Shown piece after piece: positions 48,825-64,000 of a stretch of DNA of 64,000 nucleotides. This DNA is from Elysia chlorotica. Its lineage: Eukaryota; Mollusca; Gastropoda; Plakobranchidae. The position numbers and the translations under genes were made by a program. Under the pieces are notes generated by a model that saw only the letters and a program-made list of their open reading frames with translations, did not search any database and was not told the DNA's origin. The DNA is taken from the NCBI GenBank assembly GCA_003991915.1, contig RQTK01000667.1, forward strand, positions 134,670-198,669, in the 5' to 3' direction. The stretch's first letter is position 1, and each line of letters opens with the position of its first letter.

Positions 48825-49859
48825 AAGAACTCAGAGATGTACTCTTTGTACCTTTTTGCGGATATTTTACCACAGGAAAAGAACTGCAAAAAAGCAAAAG
48901 AAATATATAGTTTATTCCACTTGTAATATAGTATTTTTGTTTTTATAAAATGAAAACAATAGTTTTATTTACACAATTTTCGTTTTCAACAATAACTCTT
49001 CAAACATTGGGAAGAAACCTAGGAATATAATTTTTTTTTTAATCTTAAAATTAAAGTGTAAGTATAATTTTAAAACTACGTAGGAATATCTTTTGAAAAA
49101 AACTTTTCAGCTGTATTATAAATGTTCTTTGTGCAATGTATTTTAAAAGTCTATGTTGAAAAATTTGCAACATTAAATTAACAAAACAAAAAAATGATGA
49201 TTGAAATAAAATGATAAAGATGAGAAAAAATAATCCAATTTTGTTCATTTGTTCATGCAAAGGTGAGTTATTTGTTACATTTGTTCTGCATCACGTTCAC
49301 TTTCAGGAAATAGCATTCAAAGTATTTAGTTACCGAAGTTTTAATTTGACTAGAATAATTCACAACTGACGTTTTTCTCACGCCTCATCCAGTTATAGAA
49401 ATACCACCATCGGCACCGTCGTTTGCTATCCACGTATAGGACAATAATATTGTATAGTTTTTAGCTAGAGTATGAATATTGTGTAATTTTTTACACATGT
49501 TACTAAATAATGGCTAATACTGGCATAATTTGACATGAAAATAAGTTTTAAACCACTCTGATTGAGTAAAATTGTACCTCACTAGATTAGCACCATGGCC
49601 ATGTCCATAGCCTCTGTGCACTCAGAGGATCAAAATTCACCCAGTTACTGAATTGCTGGCGGGCTGTAATAACGTATACAAGTCGTCAGTGGCTGAACGT
49701 TTCTAGTACATAAAAATTGACCAGTTTACTGAATCGCTAGCGGATTGTATTAAAGTATAACCATGAGTGTCTACTACTCCTACTGTGGCTACTGCTTCTA
49801 CGATTACTGTTACACAACTACTACTACTAATACTACGGTACTACAGTACATGTACTAGT

Positions 49860-49905
49860 AATATGTAGCCTATATAGTGCTGACGTTTGACGTTACACTA
49901 CCTCA
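49860..49905 (+). mobile_element. SINE tail fragment
   Basis: 'tatgtagcctatatagtgctgacgtttgacgtta' matches the 3' tail of the SINE at 12839 (aatatagcctatatagtgctgctgttggacgtta). It is followed at once by the (ACT)n array, so the array may have grown from the SINE tail. Confidence 0.65.
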
Positions 49906-49913
49906 ACTCAACT

Positions 49914-49916
49914 CTG

Positions 49917-50013
<97 letters not shown>

Positions 50014-50044
50014 GCTGCTGCTACTGCTGCTACTACTACTACCA
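49914..50044. repeat. (ACT)n microsatellite
   Basis: About 40 trinucleotide units, with CTG interruptions near 50013-50031. Translated frames give only poly-Tyr, poly-Leu or poly-Ser artefacts. Confidence 0.97.
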
Positions 50045-50104
50045 CCACTGGAGCGAACTGACTCAAGTAGGAGATCCGCGGTTCGAATCACTCGATCGGC
50101 TGTC

Positions 50105-50138
50105 GCCCCCCCCCCCCCCCCCCCCTTTTTTTTTTTTT
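50105..50138. repeat. C21-T13 homopolymer junction
   Basis: A run of 21 C followed by 13 T. 'gcggttcgaatc', resembling a tRNA B box, lies about 20 bases before it. Its length is prone to sequencing error. Confidence 0.85.
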
Positions 50139-52463
50139 GGAACTTAAATTTTTCAAGATTTTCGCCCGTTTAGAAAGGCCCTGAGAAGGTCCCTGAGGTG
50201 ATAAATGGTCACATTTATTAAAGGAAATAGATGTGATAAATTAACTATTACTCGCTAACAGACATTATGCTGCTGCTATACAAAATGAACAAAGGATTTT
50301 CTTCTTTGCCTGGTTCCACTTAGATCTATAAATTCAAGATTGTACATGTACAGTATTAAAAAAATAAAAAAATCATGTATCAAAGTTTGCCCCAACAAAG
50401 TTTATTTTTATTCTTCCTCTGATCTAGTTTCATATTGATCAAAATTTGGTAAAATGTTAAATGTGCAGTGTGCGTCCCTTTCATGAGGGGAAAAGCAAGA
50501 GTTGTTTTTCTTTAAGAAAACATTGGAGCACATGCGAATATCAGACTGAAACGTTATTAGCAGAAATCTAGATCTTGATCTAGAATTAAATTGTATTACA
50601 AGCAGAGCCTGCCGAATGTCCGATACAATGTATCTATCACATAAGATACATCTCGATTAGATCTCACAAGATCTAGATTCACCTTTAAAAAAAAAAAAGC
50701 TAACAGACTAGAGCGCATGATTATTTTCGCTAGGTTAATTATGAAGCTAAGAACGGTTTGGCCGAGGTTCCGTCATTTAAGTAGTAAAAAAAAAAAAAAA
50801 TAAGTCAGATCAAACACTTCAGTAAGAATTTGTCAGAAAAGACACCGAGGACTAGACGAAGACGGACAAATAGGTATTTTTCAGAAGAATAAGCGAATTC
50901 AATAAGATAAACAAGAGATTGATGTCGGTTACGGTAACCCGCATGCAGTCAACTGTAGTGCCAATACTGATAAAATAATGCTATGAACATTCTATTAAAA
51001 AAAAAAGAAAAGACATCGCATGTCGATAAACATTGTTCTTTACTTTTCTTTTCTGTACTCGCAAAACTTGGGTTTATTTCTTTTAATGTTCGGCTTTTAG
51101 TTGCAGACTTAAGCGTAGTTGTATAATAATCAGGAACAATATTGTTTTGTTATAAGCGATGGAGTCAATTAAGGCGCATGTTTCGGAATATAAGCGTATT
51201 GATTTTCACTTGTAAAATAACATTAAATATGCGAGATGTGACCTTGGAAAAGGCTGGTTGATTGTTCTTGAGTTCGGACAAACTCTCATAAGCCAATTGA
51301 AGAAATAAAAACAACAAACCCAATGGTCTTTGTCACGGTGGCTCTAGGCTTATGAAGGCCGGCAAAACCGCACATAGTAACGGGGTATTTTTTCCAGGAA
51401 AAATAAATACGGTAGCACCGTAGAAAACTTTCCAGAATTTTTGACAAAAAGTGTTTTCCGGACATAAGACTCAGAAAATGTTCGGAGGATCCGGACCCAA
51501 ACTATATTCCAGGAATTTTCAGAAAAGTGGCATTCTTGTAAATTAAATGGTATATCAGAATTCCTTTAAATACAAAATATGATGTTTAAGCGATGATTCA
51601 CTAGGTTGAGGTATATAAAATTTAACACCCCATGATTAGAAAATGTGTTGATTTTCAGTAAGAGCGTACTTTATCTATGTATTTTACAAATGTAAAGAAA
51701 TCACAGAAAAGCACTATTCAAATGTGTTGCTTTGAACAAGAATTGCGAAAAAGCAATCTGATTGTAAACGTCTTGAAAACTGAGATTATCAGTTATTTCT
51801 ACACAAAAGAATGTTGATTTTCGCATTCTCTCCATTGTAAATCATGTCAAAGCACATCTGAACTATTGACTGATCTGCAATGTTTAATAACATTAAAACT
51901 TAGATGTAGTCATGAAATTTGTAAAATCTATGTCCTTACTCGGTTAGCGTCAATACTTCATTCAAATTGAGCTTTTTGGAATTGTAAAATACACATTCAT
52001 GACCAATCAAAACTCACGTGATCAATGGATTAAAGGTATACCCACTATTGTACTTCTCGCCAAGTACCCCTTTTAAATTTAGAAATCTGTTGACACATTC
52101 TGACAATTAATGCCCATTACAACCGATTTGGAGTTTCTGTATCCCTTGGAAAAAGCTTTTCTGATATCCTTAGAGAGTCTTTTATATTTAAAAGTGCTAA
52201 TTTAGATCTGAAAGTTGCACGAAAACCTTTATGCTTTCCAGATCTGTCCTGCTGTAAAAGCACTAATAATTCTCTAGGTTACTGTTCCTCTGAATTTTCT
52301 TAGCCCAAAAAATTTTGAGCTCGTACAGAGGGAAGATATTTTTTGTACAACTTGGTATTTTGGTTAGATTTAGAAGAAATTCTAATAAAATACAATATAC
52401 AGCACAACTGAATACTTCGTACCATCAAAGTCAGCACATCCCACCCAATTCTCCCCACCCTCC

Positions 52464-60904
<8,441 letters not shown>

Positions 60905-60935
60905 CTGGGGACAGCAGCAAAGTAAGGTTCCTTCA

Positions 60936-61070
60936 TTCATTTAATTATTCATTTATCTAGCGTCTTCCGTCGGGTCCCAAATCCGCTGGATGCTGTCTGG
61001 CGTCAGACCCTTGGAGCGTTTGCCTGCCAGGTTCTTTCTCTCCAACTGAGAGGTGAGGTTAGATGAATTT
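60936..61070 (-). mobile_element. possible LINE 3'-end fragment
   Basis: The minus strand reads 'KRSKGLTPDSIQRIWDPTEDAR' and a stop, then an 'ataaatgaataattaaatga' tail like a LINE 3' end. It begins just after a pyrimidine-rich AG, so an exon cannot be excluded, but the stop and the tail-like end favour a repeat. Confidence 0.4.
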
Positions 61071-61227
61071 TATTCCTAAAGCTGGGAACTTTCCTCTGGG
61101 CATTGTCATTTAACATAGATGGGCTAGTTTCAAATTCAGCAACACATACGATACATAAATGTGTACGTACATAGAATTCAGATGTGCAAAGCGGCCAGAT
61201 TTGCAGTGAGCATTTTATACAGGAAAC

Positions 61228-61395
61228 ACTTTAGTTGGTTGGTTGAATGATATCTTAACGTTGGTGTCTTGGATAAATCGCGGAGGGCTTCCCTGACTTA
61301 AGTCTGACAATTTCACGCACTGCCTTACAGAGATAGAGCGGCGCAGGACTTCTGTTTCGGCCGGCTACATTAAACCAACGCCGATCCAACCTGTG
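61228..61395 (-). mobile_element. SINE, minus orientation, diverged
   Basis: 'ttggttggttgaatgatatcttaacg', 'gacaatttcacgcactgcc', 'acttctgtttcggccggctacattaaaccaacgccgatccaacc' follow the reverse-complement order of the SINE at 14686-14930. The tRNA head is missing. Confidence 0.65.
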
Positions 61396-64000
61396 GTGTG
61401 AGCAGTTTCACTCATCAAACATGTTTGAATATTGTTTCAGTTTCTATGTTTTTTAATCGGAATGCTTTTTTATTAAAGGCTTTTGGTATGTCAATTTTTT
61501 GCCCACCTTTTAGTAAATTTTGTGTGTGTAAACAAAGTTTCCAAATGTATCATCTTTGTTGCTCCGTTGAAACCTCCAAAGCAATCAAGTTTTGAGATCT
61601 GGCGAAGAAGGTGCTACGAGTCTAAGAACACCCTGAGCTTATGTTACAAAACCTCAGACACTGAACCAATGTAACACAGTCAGGTTTTAATATAGAGCGT
61701 GGACGGGGGTGTCGCGTATCGAATCACTTTAATCTCGAATAATAAATTTATTGGGAGGGAGAATCTCTTGTTCTGAAACACTAATGCGGGAGACTAGGTA
61801 CCTTACCACATGTATAGCAAACAGGTAAAAAAATGAGCCGTATTCGAATCTGCATTATTTCTTTCAACAACGTCTCCCTTTCTAATCAACGTAAAGTAAT
61901 ATTCTTTTTGCTACTGAGCAGAGGCCCTAGGCTCTACAACATACGCCTATGTATGATTGTTTGAAAAAGAATATGCTTTCTGTTCCCCTTCAAAACTAAA
62001 AAAAAACTTTCGCTCTTTAAACAAATCTTGTGGAAAAACTCATGTGCGTACATAGAATGAATGACATTGAAATAAAACCCCAACAAAAACAAAACAAAAC
62101 AAAAACAAAAACAACACAACCCCCTCCCCCCTCCAACACACCTTTTCAATTCCAGTTCATAAAAGACCAAATTTTCAATCGTTTTTAGTGGGTTTTTTTG
62201 TCTGTGCACGTGCATCATTTTCTTGTGTTGATCACCAAGATGATGCATTTCACAGATGGTGTATCCTTGCTTAGATATTTTGTTTGTTTTGTCTTGTCTA
62301 ACTGTTAACCAGAATGTTTTCACAAATTTATTTTACTATTTTCACTCTCTGGACACCCATTGTTTCTAAACATCATAAACTATTCCATTAACTGTGTTCG
62401 ATTTAATTTTTAAACTTAGAGTTACATTTGTATGAGTATTCAATTTTCTGACATTAGAATTATCGCTGCTAGTTGAGAACCTACGAAATTCGTGGGAATC
62501 GTGGGATGGACAAAGCTGAAGGATTAAAGATAAATTAGAACTGTGCTAAAACTAAAACTTATCTACAACTATAGAAAATACAATTCTTTTCACGCATTCT
62601 TTAATACATTCATAGATATACACTTTCCCCCCACTTTTTTTGTATCGTTTGATTGATATTTGTAATCTTTTGCTTGGACATTATTTTATAAGTCATAGAA
62701 AATTGACCTACATGCTATTAGTAGTTTTAGAGGCCATTGAGTTTCTGAAAATAGGCTTACCTTTATCTTTTGAATTTACAATATTTCAACAAAATGGTGC
62801 AGTGTTCGCGGTAAAATTTGCGCTTTAACAAATCAAAATTTATTGTACATGTACATAACTTTCGATTTGTTTGTTGTTGAAGGAAGGGGAGGAAGCAGTT
62901 GTATCTGTTCGTATATCGTATTTGAAATTAAATTTTTTTTCTTGTATTAATTCCTTGGTTTTGGGCGAATGGCGGTGAAATTAAACATTTTTCGTCAAAA
63001 TAAATGTGCTCATGCAAATCTACAGCCAAAATACCATCAACATGAGTAATGTCATAGCTTTATCTTGTGCGTTTTTAGAGATTTCGAGACTCAATTATTT
63101 TGGTTCTAGCTCCATAATAATAATATATTTATTGCACTGATCACTCTTGATAAAAGTCTCGGTAGTGTCTTGCTCCTGAAATGTTTATACAGGGAAGGTC
63201 GGTGGACATGCGCGGACATAGAGCAAGCGGAGCGGATCCTAGGGGGAAGGCTGTCCGTCTGTCAACAGGTGATGCTTAGATCTCCAGTAAACTGACGGCA
63301 CCAGCATCTGACCGGAGAAACACGGCGCGGGGGAGGAGGGGAGATCTATCGCTTCCATCTGAAACCTCTGCAGGATTCCGTTGAGTCAGCATTGATCTAG
63401 CAACGATATAAGATAGACCTATGAGTACTTGAACCTATGGGTACACGAACAAACAACGCAATGGCGGGACGCAAAATAGAAGTGCTGTTTGTGCTCTGGG
63501 CTGATAAGCATGATGTCCGAGATTGGAATCCTATCTAGTAATGATATAACAGGGAGAAAGCTTTAAACAGGTCTCGTGGAAAAACTCATTTACTATATTT
63601 TATGCTCGATATTAGACGATTTAGATGGGAATAGTTCTTTTTTAAAAACATTTTGAGTAACAAAAGTAACAATTTCTTTCAACTGCGGTGAATAGTGTGT
63701 ATGACACAACTCCCTTGCGAGGTATGTTATACTTTGTTACATGGCGTTTAAATTATACGTGTTAATCCAAGTCGAAACGGAGACACGCTTGCGCACTTTT
63801 AATTAGATAATATTGACTATCGTCAGCTTATTAAATGGATATATCTACAATAACAGTTTATTTAGGTTAACTTAATTGTATATCTATCCGCACATCAAAA
63901 AAATCTCAACTATGACCATCAAAGAAAGCATCTATCTAAAATATCGCGCGGACCATTAATATTGAAATATAATGACAAAACACTCTTTGACCTGATGTGA
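61396..64000. other. no gene recognised
   Basis: AT-rich sequence with a C-rich patch near 62120-62140. It may contain small 5' exons of the SRCR gene (signal peptide or membrane anchor), but none could be linked by phase and homology. The GC-richer patch at 63180-63380 has no convincing coding frame. Confidence 0.45.

Larger units (their letters stand above)
48830..52460. other. intergenic spacer between RRP12 and the SRCR gene (tail-to-tail)
   Basis: No exon recognised. It contains a diverged two-fold repeat at about 49634-49770 ('cagt.tactgaat.gct.gcggg.tgta'), a SINE tail, a long (ACT)n tract, a C21T13 run, and an AGATCT cluster near 50565-50600. Confidence 0.55.

Noticed and set aside
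49877..50173. poly-Leu, poly-Tyr and poly-Ser ORFs
   Set aside because: Translations of (ACT)n.

Overview
This is eukaryotic nuclear DNA from an animal, probably a mollusc and perhaps a gastropod. The grounds are AT-rich intronic sequence, many small exons with GT-AG introns, very long (GA)n/(CT)n tracts, a tRNA-derived SINE family, and RTE/Dong-like non-LTR retrotransposon debris of the kind common in lophotrochozoan genomes. The taxon is inferred; no marker gene fixes it. One 167-base run of N (15163-15329) marks an assembly gap inside a GA repeat.

Three protein genes can be reconstructed exon by exon with consistent reading phase. (1) Minus strand, 8360-16611: a complete seven-exon phospholipid phosphatase of the PLPP4/PLPP5 type (264 aa), with all three PAP2 catalytic motifs. 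(2) Plus strand, 23163-48599: a complete 33-exon RRP12 gene (1325 aa), the HEAT-repeat ribosome-biogenesis and pre-40S export factor. It is head-to-head with the phosphatase across about 6.5 kb. Two of its introns appear to be GC-AG. (3) Minus strand, 60904-52464: the six 3' exons (757 aa plus stop) of an extracellular or membrane-anchored protein. A long Asn-glycosylation-rich, partly coiled-coil stalk is followed by two C-terminal SRCR domains; its 5' exons were not found and may lie beyond the right edge. A possible last exon of a fourth, unidentified minus-strand gene lies at 203-397.

The rest is mostly repeats. Positions 2450-3220, 5700-6300, 9350-9850 and 19690-21610 hold broken non-LTR retrotransposon pieces. 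A SINE family with a conserved tail occurs at least eight times, and the copy at 12839-13090 has a perfect 13-bp target-site duplication. RRP12 introns carry several non-autonomous DNA transposons: pogo-like pieces (introns 2 and 10), a hAT-like MITE with an 8-bp target duplication (intron 30; 5' relative in intron 13), a piggyBac remnant ending at TTAA (intron 28), and a Harbinger-like MITE in intron 31 flanked by a 105-bp copy of exon 31 with its splice donor. A TTAA-flanked MITE candidate sits at 6648-7470.

The genes do not form an obvious pathway: one is a membrane lipid phosphatase, one a nucleolar/nuclear ribosome-assembly factor, and one a scavenger-receptor-like surface or secreted protein. 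I saw no CRISPR, operon or viral replication module. The most interesting items are the RRP12 gene structure (GC-AG introns and the exon-fragment duplication around a transposon) and the stalk-plus-SRCR protein.
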